Source of the DNA: an uncultured Pedobacter sp.
Lineage (GTDB): Bacteria > Bacteroidota > Bacteroidia > Sphingobacteriales > Sphingobacteriaceae
Length of the DNA stretch: 59,519 nucleotides
Direction of reading: 5' to 3'
Assembly (NCBI RefSeq): GCF_946480185.1
Contig: NZ_CAMLIG010000024.1
Coordinates: 1 to 59,519 of the forward strand
In this document: one piece after another, positions 1 through 8,197 of the stretch
How positions within the stretch are numbered: the stretch's first letter is position 1
Layout: every line of letters starts with the position of its first letter
Program-made: the position numbers and the translations under genes
Notes under the pieces: generated by a model
The model's database searches: none
Told to the model about the DNA's origin: nothing
Seen by the model: the letters and a program-made list of their open reading frames with translations, nothing else

Positions 1-45
1 GCCGGTTTTTATTGCGCCCGTGATACGGCGGAAAATAAGACCACA

Positions 46-76
46 GCCCCCCTTCTAACCGAAGGGGGGCTTTTTT
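46..76 (+). terminator. Intrinsic terminator of an upstream plus-strand transcript
   Basis: A 10-bp GC-rich stem (46-55 pairs with 61-70) with a TAACC loop is followed by six T residues on the plus strand. The opposite strand has no T-run, so it ends a plus-strand gene or RNA lying mostly left of the window. The 45 bases before it are too short to identify that gene. Confidence 0.8.
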
Positions 77-154
77 GTGCTCGTTTCTCAAACTTCTACC
101 GAACAAGAAAGCAACGGTAAGGCATGGACCAAGCGTGAAATCGGTTGGGGAGGA

Positions 155-1288
155 TTAAAGTTGTAGAAAGGATATGTTTACCAACTCCCCCATCATTCCC
201 ATTTTCTTTTGGATCACATTAAAATGATGTCGCTCATCTGGTGTTACCAGGGAAATCGCTTCTCCAGGGTTTTTGGAACGGCCAGTTCTGCCAATGCGGT
301 GAATGTAATCTTTTGGCGAACGTGGCAATTCGTAATTAATCACATAAGGAAGAAATTTAATATCGATACCGCGAGCAAGAATATCCGTAGCTACTAAAAC
401 CCTAAGCTTACCTTCCTTAAAATTAGCTAAGGCCGTTGTTCTGGCAAACTGACTTTTACCACTGTGAATAGCTTTCGCTTGAATATTGTTGTGATTTAAT
501 TTTTTGGCAACGGCATCTGCCTGAAAAACGGAAGAGGTAAAAATCAGTACCTGTTGCATATTCCTCGATTCAATCAAATACCTTAATAAAGGTCCTTTTT
601 TCTCCGGTGAAACCGCGTATGCCGTTTGGTTTATGAGTTCAACGGTGTTTTCCTCAGATGCGATATTGATAACCAGGGGATTATTCAGCATGACCCGCTG
701 TATGCTTTCGATATTCGGGTTAAGCGTTGCCGAAAAAAGCAAATTCTGTCTCTTTACTGGCAATAAAGCTATGATTTCGTCTAATTCTTTTTTAAATCCA
801 AGGTTGAGCATTTTGTCAGCCTCATCTATCACAAATGTTTTTAATTCGCTTAAATGAACAGCGTTAGACGAAATTAAATCTAACAATCTACCTGGCGTAG
901 CAATCAAAACGCTGACATTGCTCATTGTCTTCATTTGTACATTTACAGATGTACCGCCATAAACCGCCATGGTTTTACAGGTAAAAGGAAGTGCTTTGCT
1001 AAAAGTACCGAATACATCATTCACTTGTAAGGCCAGCTCTCTTGTTGGCACCAATACCAGTACCGCAACATGTCTGTCTTTCAATTTAGGTTGATTTTCT
1101 AAATTGGCAAGAATGGGCAACACAAAACTTGCGGTTTTCCCCGATCCAGTTTTGGCAATTCCTAAAATATCTTTATTATCTAGAATTGCAGGAATGGCTT
1201 GCTCTTGAATAGGATAGGGGTTTTGAAGATTGTTTTCATCAAGAGTTTGTACAAAATATTTCGGCAAACCAAGGGAAGCGAAAGACAT
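155..1288 (-). CDS. DEAD-box ATP-dependent RNA helicase (RhlE-like)
   Basis: ATP-dependent RNA helicase of 377 residues, probably unwinding rRNA or mRNA structure in the cytoplasm. The family motifs occur in order: Q motif in the first 30 residues, Walker A AKTGSGKT at 45-52, PTRELALQ at 81-88, TPGRLLDL near 131, DEAD at 155-158, SAT at 186-188, ILARGIDI, and HRIGRTGR near the C-terminus. It lacks the long basic C-terminal tail of many RhlE/DeaD proteins, so it is essentially a minimal helicase core, and the exact subfamily is uncertain. The start gives MSFASLGL, a common beginning for Bacteroidota RhlE-like proteins. It stands alone, with a bidirectional terminator upstream separating it from the peptidase gene. 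Confidence 0.95.
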   Translation of the reverse strand: MSFASLGLPKYFVQTLDENNLQNPYPIQEQAIPAILDNKDILGIAKTGSGKTASFVLPILANLENQPKLKDRHVAVLVLVPTRELALQVNDVFGTFSKALPFTCKTMAVYGGTSVNVQMKTMSNVSVLIATPGRLLDLISSNAVHLSELKTFVIDEADKMLNLGFKKELDEIIALLPVKRQNLLFSATLNPNIESIQRVMLNNPLVINIASEENTVELINQTAYAVSPEKKGPLLRYLIESRNMQQVLIFTSSVFQADAVAKKLNHNNIQAKAIHSGKSQFARTTALANFKEGKLRVLVATDILARGIDIKFLPYVINYELPRSPKDYIHRIGRTGRSKNPGEAISLVTPDERHHFNVIQKKMGMMGELVNISFLQL

Positions 1289-1361
1289 AATATTTAAGAT
1301 TGATTGGCTAATTTATGAAAACTAGGAGGATTGACGGTTAATAAATAATCTGCTGTTCAGC

Positions 1362-1395
1362 AAAAAGACCTTTCTGCTGAACGGAAAGGTCTTTT
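1362..1395. terminator. Bidirectional intrinsic terminator
   Basis: The inverted repeat AAAAGACCTTTC / GAAAGGTCTTTT has A/T runs on both sides and so can form a hairpin with a U-tail on either strand. It lies 21 bases past the stop of the minus-strand peptidase gene, whose transcription it probably ends before the helicase gene. Confidence 0.75.
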
Positions 1396-1415
1396 ATTTT
1401 ATAAGTCATTCTAAA

Positions 1416-3575
1416 TTACTTCACATAATTCAGCTTCATGTTCTGAAACATAAAAGCCCAAATATCCGCTTGTTCTTCAATTACTTTTTCAGTAGATTTT
1501 CCTTGTCCGTGGCCTGCGTTGGTTTCAATACGGATTAAAACCGGTGAATTGCCTTTGTGGTATTCTTGCAAACGAGCAGCAAATTTAAACGAATGTGCTG
1601 GCACCACACGGTCATCATGGTCCGCGGTAGAAACCATGGTTGCCGGATAATTTACGTCAGCTTTTAAAGCACTGTATGGAGAATATTTGTATAAGTACTC
1701 AAACATTTCCTTAGAATCTTCTGCGGTTCCGTAATCATAAGCCCAGCCAGCGCCAGCAGTAAATTTATTGTAGCGCAACATATCCAAAACACCAACTCCG
1801 GGGAAAGCTACTTTGAACAAATCGGGGCGTTGCGTCATGGCTGCGCCAACCAACAATCCGCCGTTAGAGCGGCCAGAAATTGCCAGATAATCTTTAGATG
1901 TATATTTTTCTTTAATCAGGTATTCTGCAGCGGCAATAAAATCATCAAAAACATTCTGTTTCTGCATTTTTGTGCCTGCATCATGCCATTTATCGCCATA
2001 CTCGCCACCGCCACGTAAGTTGGCGACGGCATAAATGCCGCCTTGCTCTAACAATAAAATATTAGAAGTGCTAAAAGCCGGAGTCAAACTGATATTAAAA
2101 CCTCCGTACCCGTATAACAGCGTTGGGTTATTACCGTCCAGCTTGATTCCTTTTTTAGAGGTAATGATCATCGGAATTTTTGTGCCGTCTTTTGAGGTAT
2201 AAAAAACCTGTTTTGATTCGTATTTGGAAGGATCAAACTTTACGCCCGATTTTTTATAGATTTCTGACTGCCCACTGGCGATATCGTATTTAAAAACGGT
2301 AGATGGATAAATGTAAGATGTAAAGGTAAAATACAAGTCTTTATCGGCTTTCTTACCCGAAAACCCCGAAGCTGTTCCAATGCCGGGCAATGCAATTTCT
2401 CGCTCTTTTTTGCCGTCCATATCAAACTGTAAAACCAAAGAAGTGGCATCTTTTAAATAGCTGGCGAACAATTTACCGCCCGCGGTGGAAATTTGCATTA
2501 CGTTTTCCGTTTCCGGAATCACATCTTTCCAATTGGCTTTCGCCGGATTTTTGGCATCAACCTCAACCAAACGGTAATTAGGTGCTTTGTCATTGGTATA
2601 AATATATAGCTTGCTGCCAACGTTGGTAACTACATTCTGTTCGGTATCAAAACCGCCAACAACTTTAATAATTCCGCTGTTTGGCTGTGTTAAATCTTTA
2701 ATGTAAAGTTCGTTACCGGTAGTTGCATTTGCCGCAGTAATTACCAAATAATGTTGGTCTTCGGTAACATCGGCTCCAATATAACGGCGTTTGTTTTGCT
2801 CACCGCCAAAAATTAATTTGTCTTTTTCTTGTGCTGTGCCCAATTGGTGGTAATACAGTTTATGGTATTGGGTTAAACCCGATAGTTGCGAGCCTTCTGC
2901 GGGTTTATCATAACTGCTGTAGTAAAAACCATCATTGCCATGCCAAGCCAGGCCAGAGAATTTTACATCTTTTAAAGTGTCTGCCACGGCAGATTTATCC
3001 GATGTTTTAATCACCATAACGGTGCGCCAATCCGATCCTCCTGTTGAAAGTTGGTAAGCGGCTAAACTGCCGTCTTTAGAAAATTCTATATCTGCTAAAA
3101 AAGTAGTTCCATCGGTAGAAAAGCCGTTAGGGTCTAAAAAAACTTCTGCTTCTGCATCGCCTTTTTGGCGATATAAAACCGCTTGATTTTGCAGTCCGTC
3201 ATTTTTATAGAAATAGGTATAAGCACCTTCCTTAAACGGAGCAGAGAATTTTTCGTAATTCCACAGTTCTGTAAGTCGTTCCTTCATCGCTTTGCGATAA
3301 GGAATTTGCTCCAGATAATTTTGGGTAACTTTATTTTCTGCAACTACCCAAGCTTTGGTTGCTGCGGAAGTATCGTTTTCTAACCAACGATAAGGATCAG
3401 CTACTTTTGTACCGAAATAATCATCGGTTACAGTATCTTTTGCAGTTTTTGGATAAGCTAATGGTTTAATAGAATCAGCGGGACTTATAATATTGTCTGA
3501 CATTTTAGTATTGTTATTGCAACTTACAAGCGTTGCCAGGATTAAAGGTAAACTTAATAAGGATTTAATATTCAT
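1416..3575 (-). CDS. Prolyl oligopeptidase family lipoprotein (S9A)
   Basis: Serine peptidase of 719 residues, predicted to cleave short peptides after proline. It begins with a lipoprotein signal whose lipobox LVSC places the acylated Cys at residue 19, so it is probably anchored in the periplasm or outer membrane. An N-terminal beta-propeller (about 40-430) precedes an alpha/beta-hydrolase domain. The nucleophile lies in GRSNGG (about 567), the Asp in HDDR (about 653) and the His in GHGQGK (about 688), the S9A order. The length matches prolyl endopeptidases of about 700 residues. It appears to be transcribed alone, with 116 bases upstream and a terminator downstream. Confidence 0.95.
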   Translation of the reverse strand: MNIKSLLSLPLILATLVSCNNNTKMSDNIISPADSIKPLAYPKTAKDTVTDDYFGTKVADPYRWLENDTSAATKAWVVAENKVTQNYLEQIPYRKAMKERLTELWNYEKFSAPFKEGAYTYFYKNDGLQNQAVLYRQKGDAEAEVFLDPNGFSTDGTTFLADIEFSKDGSLAAYQLSTGGSDWRTVMVIKTSDKSAVADTLKDVKFSGLAWHGNDGFYYSSYDKPAEGSQLSGLTQYHKLYYHQLGTAQEKDKLIFGGEQNKRRYIGADVTEDQHYLVITAANATTGNELYIKDLTQPNSGIIKVVGGFDTEQNVVTNVGSKLYIYTNDKAPNYRLVEVDAKNPAKANWKDVIPETENVMQISTAGGKLFASYLKDATSLVLQFDMDGKKEREIALPGIGTASGFSGKKADKDLYFTFTSYIYPSTVFKYDIASGQSEIYKKSGVKFDPSKYESKQVFYTSKDGTKIPMIITSKKGIKLDGNNPTLLYGYGGFNISLTPAFSTSNILLLEQGGIYAVANLRGGGEYGDKWHDAGTKMQKQNVFDDFIAAAEYLIKEKYTSKDYLAISGRSNGGLLVGAAMTQRPDLFKVAFPGVGVLDMLRYNKFTAGAGWAYDYGTAEDSKEMFEYLYKYSPYSALKADVNYPATMVSTADHDDRVVPAHSFKFAARLQEYHKGNSPVLIRIETNAGHGQGKSTEKVIEEQADIWAFMFQNMKLNYVK

Positions 3576-3691
3576 GGCGTTTTTTACGTTGGATGAATTG
3601 TTTTGCTAAGAATTTTAAAGCTAATAAACCAAAGCTGTTTTGCCTATCTGTTTATGTAATAATTGTGTGGTTATTTGGTGTATAATAAATC

Positions 3692-4969
3692 CTAATAATT
3701 GTATTTGTTTTTCCAAAGTTCTTTTAAATGCGCCCTTATTTTTTGCTCGGCAGGGTTTTGCTGAGGCTCGTATAATTTAGTGCCGTTTAATTGTTCTGGT
3801 AGAAATTCCTGTTCTGCAAAATTGTTTTCAAAAGCGTGGGCGTATTTGTAGTTTTTTCCGTAGTCCATGTTTTTCATCAACTTGGTGGGGGCATTTCTTA
3901 AATGTAAAGGCACTGGCAGGTCTCCGGTTTGTTTTACCAAAGCCTGGGCTTTTCCAATTGCTTCGTATGATGCGTTGCTTTTTGCTGATGATGCCATGTA
4001 AGTTACCGCTTGCGAAAGAATAATCCTCGACTCGGGCCAACCAATTACATTTACCGCTTGGAAGCAATTGTTTGCCAGCAACAGAGCATTTGGGTTTGCG
4101 TTGCCAATATCTTCGGAAGCTAAAATTAGTAACCTGCGGGCTATAAATTTTGGGTCTTCGCCACCTTCAATCATTCTGGCCAACCAATAAACTGCTGCGT
4201 TAGGGTCGCTTCCGCGGATGGATTTGATAAATGCAGAAATGATATCATAATGCTGTTCGCCGGTTTTATCGTAAAGCGCCATATTCTGTTGCACATGGCT
4301 CAGTACAAAGTCATTGGTAATTACTACTTTTTTACTGTCGCTGGCGTTCACCAAAAGCTCAAAAATATTCAACAATTTGCGTCCATCGCCACCAGAAAGC
4401 CTGATTAAAGCTTCGGTTTCTTTAAGTTCTATTTTTTTATCTTTTAAAACCTCGTCGTTTTTTATGGCATTATCTAACAGGCTAATTAATTCGGTCTCGC
4501 TCAAATTCTGCAGAACATAAACTTGGCATCGCGAAAGCAAAGCCGAAATTACTTCAAAAGACGGGTTTTCTGTAGTTGCGCCAATTAAAGTTACCAAACC
4601 GCGTTCCACTGCGCCCAGCAAAGAATCTTGTTGCGATTTGGAAAAACGGTGGATCTCATCAATAAACAAAACCGGAACAATACCTCCTTTTTTGTATTGC
4701 GCTGCTTTCTCAATCATCTCCCGTACATCCTTAACGCCAGAATTAATAGCGCTTAAAGAGAAAAACGGCCGATCCAAACTTTGCGAGATAATAAAAGCCA
4801 AAGTAGTTTTACCAACCCCCGGCGGACCCCAAAAAATCATGGACGGGATATGGTTATTTTCAATGGCTTTGCGTAAAACGGCCCCTTCGCCAACCAAATG
4901 TTGCTGTCCGGTATATTGCGCTAAGGAATGCGGGCGCATGCGTTCTGCTAAAGGATCTGATAATGCCAT
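3692..4969 (-). CDS. rarA: Replication-associated recombination protein A, AAA+ ATPase
   Basis: AAA+ ATPase of the RarA/MgsA/WRNIP1 family, 425 residues, acting at stalled replication forks. It has Walker A GPPGVGKT at 48-55, Walker B LFIDEIHRF near 103, a sensor-1 region ATTENPSFE, and the family C-terminal tetramerisation domain with the HLRNAPTKLMK segment. The full length is close to the usual 420-445. It starts two bases after the stop of the upstream lipoprotein gene, so the two are probably co-transcribed. There is no functional link I can see between them. Confidence 0.96.
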   Translation of the reverse strand: MALSDPLAERMRPHSLAQYTGQQHLVGEGAVLRKAIENNHIPSMIFWGPPGVGKTTLAFIISQSLDRPFFSLSAINSGVKDVREMIEKAAQYKKGGIVPVLFIDEIHRFSKSQQDSLLGAVERGLVTLIGATTENPSFEVISALLSRCQVYVLQNLSETELISLLDNAIKNDEVLKDKKIELKETEALIRLSGGDGRKLLNIFELLVNASDSKKVVITNDFVLSHVQQNMALYDKTGEQHYDIISAFIKSIRGSDPNAAVYWLARMIEGGEDPKFIARRLLILASEDIGNANPNALLLANNCFQAVNVIGWPESRIILSQAVTYMASSAKSNASYEAIGKAQALVKQTGDLPVPLHLRNAPTKLMKNMDYGKNYKYAHAFENNFAEQEFLPEQLNGTKLYEPQQNPAEQKIRAHLKELWKNKYNY

Positions 4970-4971
4970 AT

Positions 4972-5406
4972 TTAAAATTTGATAACTTTTTGAATAGGTT
5001 TTTGATTGAACGGCGAATTTGACGTTTTTAATTTGCTTAACAAACCGCCGTTGGGGTTTTGTAGGTAAAGTGCTACCAAATAACGTTCCCCTTTTTTAAA
5101 TGGCTTTGTAGGTTTAAAAATCAGCTGATTATTGCGGAGAATATAATTTCCTGGTATGGGTTTTTCTAAATCCTGCACATCTTCATCGTCTGTTTTTTTA
5201 TAAACAGAAATGTTGCTTTGCCATTGCACCAGCGTCAAACCGTCGGCAATTAATGTTTTAACCACAGATTTATCTATATTTCTGATAAAAATACAACAGG
5301 AGTCTGCACTGCCCGAAATCTCGATTTTATTGGCTAGCAAATTGCTGTCGGAATTATTGCAAGACATCGATAAAAACAAAAGAATAATTATATTTAGTCT
5401 CCACAT
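4972..5406 (-). CDS. Hypothetical lipoprotein with a possible Ig-like (Big_5/SbsA-type) domain
   Basis: Protein of 144 residues with a short hydrophobic N-terminus and lipobox LSMSC (Cys16), hence a predicted lipoprotein. The segment around 90-115, with NNQLIFKPTKPFKKGERYLVAL, resembles the 'tltf.P...L..g..Y.v.l' core of bacterial Ig-like domains of the SbsA type; this is pattern recognition only. It is the first gene of a two-gene unit with rarA. The start is only 16 bases from the divergent start of the next gene, so the promoters of the two must lie partly within each other's coding sequence. Its function is unknown. Confidence 0.75.
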   Translation of the reverse strand: MWRLNIIILLFLSMSCNNSDSNLLANKIEISGSADSCCIFIRNIDKSVVKTLIADGLTLVQWQSNISVYKKTDDEDVQDLEKPIPGNYILRNNQLIFKPTKPFKKGERYLVALYLQNPNGGLLSKLKTSNSPFNQKPIQKVIKF

Positions 5407-5422
5407 CTTATAAAATTAAAAA

Positions 5423-5767
5423 ATGAAACTGATTATTGAAATTTTGATTATGGGCGTTGCCGTTTTATTGGCCGCCTTTTTAATTCCGGGCGTAAGTGTT
5501 GACGGATTTGGCAGCGCAATTTTAGTCGGTATTTTATTGGCTTTGGCAAATGCAACTATTGGTTTTATTTTACGGATTTTAACTTTTCCAATCAACTTTT
5601 TAACCTTGGGCTTGATGTCTTTCATCATTAGCGTATTAATGGTGCTATTGGTTGATTCATGGATGGATAGTTTTCATACCTCAGGGTTTTTCTCAGCAAT
5701 GATTTTTGCTATTGTGTTGGCCATTATTAAAATGCTGTTCAATACCAACAAGGCGGTTAAAGATTAA
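5423..5767 (+). CDS. Small membrane protein of the phage holin 4_2 / YvlD family (PF04020-type)
   Basis: Protein of 114 residues that is almost wholly hydrophobic, with four predicted membrane segments. The central motif PINFLTLGL at about 56-64 is characteristic of PF04020. Despite the family name, members are ordinary chromosomal membrane proteins, and nothing here indicates a phage. The role is not established and may lie in envelope stress. The gene is divergent from the lipoprotein gene, 16 bases away. The ATG at 5423 gives an immediate hydrophobic start. Confidence 0.9.
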   Translation: MKLIIEILIMGVAVLLAAFLIPGVSVDGFGSAILVGILLALANATIGFILRILTFPINFLTLGLMSFIISVLMVLLVDSWMDSFHTSGFFSAMIFAIVLAIIKMLFNTNKAVKD

Positions 5768-5843
5768 TATCATTGAAATTTTCACGTTGAATTACCGCTC
5801 GGCTTTGCTTTTTGCGATTTAAAACGGTTATTTTTGATTTTTT

Positions 5844-5862
5844 AACCACAAAGAACACAGAG
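5844..5862. repeat. Half-site of an AACCACAAAG-type dispersed repeat
   Basis: The sequence AACCACAAAGAACACAGAG is the left end of a short repeat type that I recognise from many Bacteroidota intergenic regions. It resembles the AACCACATAGG elements at 53.0-53.6 kb. No matching right arm is visible nearby. The copy number elsewhere in the genome is not testable here. Confidence 0.4.
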
Positions 5863-5909
5863 TTCAGCAGGGCTGAGTGATAACTCTTTATACAAATCAA
5901 AAAGCAAAC

Positions 5910-8138
5910 ATGAATTTTCTTCAAAACCATACTCCCCAAACAAACCATAACACAAGCAAGTCCCTCTCCGAAGGAGAGGGATTTAGGGTGAGGCTCTTTT
6001 TCTCTATCTTATTTCTCTTATTTTCCACCTCCGTTTTCGCACAATGGGGACAAGAAACCTATTGGTCTTTAGATGGCAATAAAATAATGGAGATAGAAAA
6101 TGGCAATATCATTGAGCGTGATGCCAAGGACGTTTCTAAAACTTCAGTTTTAATTGCAAAAAAGGATTTAGTGGGTACAGATGGTAAACCGCTAAACGTG
6201 GTAAGGTTTGCTTTCGCCAACGGAAACCAGCAAGTGCTTTTAAATACCAATACAAAAAAGGTTTGGCGTTATGATACCCGAGGCGATTTTTGGCTTTACA
6301 ATTTTAAAAATCACAGTTTAAGACAAATCGGGAAAGATAAGCCAGCATCATCATTGATGTTTGCGAAGTTCTCTCCGGATGCCACCAAAATAGCTTATGT
6401 AAGTGGGCACAATATTTATGTAGAAGATTTGTTAACGGGCAAAACAAAGGCTTTAACTAGCGATGGAACTTTGCGTTTAATCAACGGTACTTTTGATTGG
6501 GTTTATGAAGAGGAGTTTGATTGCAGAGATGGTTTTAGATGGTCGCCAGACAGTAAATCCATAGCCTACTGGCAGATAGATGCCCGCAAAATCAAAAACT
6601 ATTTGATGATCAACAATACCGATTCTTTATATCCATTTACCGTACCTGTGGAATATCCGGTAGTGGGCGAAGACCCCAGCAACTGTAAAATTGGAGTGGT
6701 AGATATTGCAACCGCGAAAACGGAATGGATGAAAGTGCCCGGTGATGCTGTTCAAAATTATATCCCACGCATGGAATGGGCAAACAGTTCCAACGCATTA
6801 ATTATTCAGCAGCTTAACCGTAGGCAAAATATCAGCAAAATAATGTTGTTAAATGTAGCAGATAACCTCTCAAAAACAATTTATACAGAAAGCAATCACA
6901 CTTGGGTTGATGCAAAACTGGAAGCAACCGGCTGGACCTGGATTAACAATGGCAATAAATTTATTTGGCTGAGCGAAAAGGATGGGTGGCGCCATATTTA
7001 TACTATTGATTTAAACGGCAAGCAGACTTTGCTCACGCAAGATGATTTTGATGTCATCTCGTTAAAATTGTTGGATGAGAAAAACGGGTTAGTTTATTTT
7101 ATGGCTTCGCCCGATAATTCTGCGCAAAGCTATTTATATAAAGTGAGTCTACACGGCGGTAAATCAAGCAGGGTAACACCAAATGTTGAGAGCGGAACTC
7201 ATGAATATGACATCTCACCAAACGGAAATTTAACTTTTCATACTTACTCCAGCGCCACAGTTTTTCCGGTGAGCGATGTGGTTGCTTTGCCAACGCATAA
7301 ACGTTTGAGCGGTGGCGGAGTTAGCGAAGCAGCTAAAGATTATCAATTGCCAAAAGTTGAGTTTTTTAAGGTGACCACGCAAGATGGAATTGAAATGGAC
7401 GGCTGGATGGTAAAGCCCAAAAACTTTGATGCCACAAAAAAATATCCCCTTGTTTTTTATGTTTACGGCGAACCTGGTGCGCAAACCGTAAAAGATGAAT
7501 TTGGTACTGGCTATAACCAAATTTATGCGGGCAACATGGCTGATGATGGTTACATCTATGTTTCTGTGGATGGACGCGGTTCTCCTGCGCCAAAAGGTAC
7601 AGAATGGCGGAAATCAATTTATCACCGCATAGGCGATATCAATATCCGTGACCAAGCCATGGCGGCCAAAGAAATTTTAAAATGGAATTTTGTGGATGCA
7701 GACAGAATTGCCGTGTGGGGCTGGAGCGGCGGAGGCTCGTCCACCTTAAATTTGATGATGCAATACCCAGAGATTTATAAAACTGGGATTTCTATTGCAG
7801 CGGTAGATAACCAATTGAATTATGATAATATTTACCAAGAACGATATATGGGCCTATTGCCAGAAGACCGCCATTTTTTTGTAGATAACTCACCTTTGGC
7901 CCATGCCGAAGGACTACAAGGAAATCTATTGCTTATACACGGAACAGGCGATGATAATGTGCATTATAATAACGCAGAGCAAATGATTAATGCCCTCATT
8001 AAATACGGTAAAGTTTTCCAAATGATGAGCTACCCAAACCGTACGCATAGCATTAACGAGGGCGAAGGAACACGCCGGCATTTAGCTTTAACCTGCACTA
8101 AGTTTTTACAGGAAAACTGCCCGCCGGGCGGAAGATAA
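5910..8138 (+). CDS. Dipeptidyl-peptidase IV-like serine peptidase (S9B)
   Basis: Secreted peptidase that removes X-Pro dipeptides, about 742 residues from the ATG chosen here. It has a DPP-IV N-terminal beta-propeller with the DWVYEEEF motif that binds the substrate N-terminus. The hydrolase domain has GWSGGG (Ser near 606), an Asp in GTGDDNVHY (about 678) and a His in RTHSIN (about 711). The 5' end is unusual: a REP-like palindrome lies in frame between this ATG and the hydrophobic signal core. A GTG at 5988, just after the palindrome, would give a compact signal peptide MRLFFSILFLLFSTSVFAQ and a 716-residue protein. I list the ATG because the frame is open and ATG is commoner, but the GTG start is quite possible. 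Confidence 0.93.
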   Translation: MNFLQNHTPQTNHNTSKSLSEGEGFRVRLFFSILFLLFSTSVFAQWGQETYWSLDGNKIMEIENGNIIERDAKDVSKTSVLIAKKDLVGTDGKPLNVVRFAFANGNQQVLLNTNTKKVWRYDTRGDFWLYNFKNHSLRQIGKDKPASSLMFAKFSPDATKIAYVSGHNIYVEDLLTGKTKALTSDGTLRLINGTFDWVYEEEFDCRDGFRWSPDSKSIAYWQIDARKIKNYLMINNTDSLYPFTVPVEYPVVGEDPSNCKIGVVDIATAKTEWMKVPGDAVQNYIPRMEWANSSNALIIQQLNRRQNISKIMLLNVADNLSKTIYTESNHTWVDAKLEATGWTWINNGNKFIWLSEKDGWRHIYTIDLNGKQTLLTQDDFDVISLKLLDEKNGLVYFMASPDNSAQSYLYKVSLHGGKSSRVTPNVESGTHEYDISPNGNLTFHTYSSATVFPVSDVVALPTHKRLSGGGVSEAAKDYQLPKVEFFKVTTQDGIEMDGWMVKPKNFDATKKYPLVFYVYGEPGAQTVKDEFGTGYNQIYAGNMADDGYIYVSVDGRGSPAPKGTEWRKSIYHRIGDINIRDQAMAAKEILKWNFVDADRIAVWGWSGGGSSTLNLMMQYPEIYKTGISIAAVDNQLNYDNIYQERYMGLLPEDRHFFVDNSPLAHAEGLQGNLLLIHGTGDDNVHYNNAEQMINALIKYGKVFQMMSYPNRTHSINEGEGTRRHLALTCTKFLQENCPPGGR
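5961..5981. repeat. REP-like palindrome inside the DPP-IV 5' coding region
   Basis: TCCCTCTCC and GGAGAGGGA form a perfect 9-bp stem around a GAA loop, followed by TTTAGGGTGAGG. This is a recognisable short dispersed repeat of Bacteroidota genomes. Here it lies in frame just before the signal-peptide core and seven bases upstream of a candidate GTG start. In mRNA the hairpin could block initiation at that GTG, while its GGAGAGGG arm resembles a ribosome-binding site. Confidence 0.6.
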
Positions 8139-8197
8139 TAAAAACCTGTTTTGACTATTTTTCTGTAAATTACCGTTTCTTAGCTTTTATAATTGCG

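Noticed and set aside
1..118. Open frame running from the left edge through the terminator to 118
   Set aside because: It crosses the strong hairpin and its T-run, has no recognisable domain, and the hairpin is better explained as a terminator of an upstream transcript.
5423..5767. Prophage remnant suggested by the holin family name
   Set aside because: PF04020 proteins are ordinary chromosomal membrane proteins, and no other phage gene is nearby.
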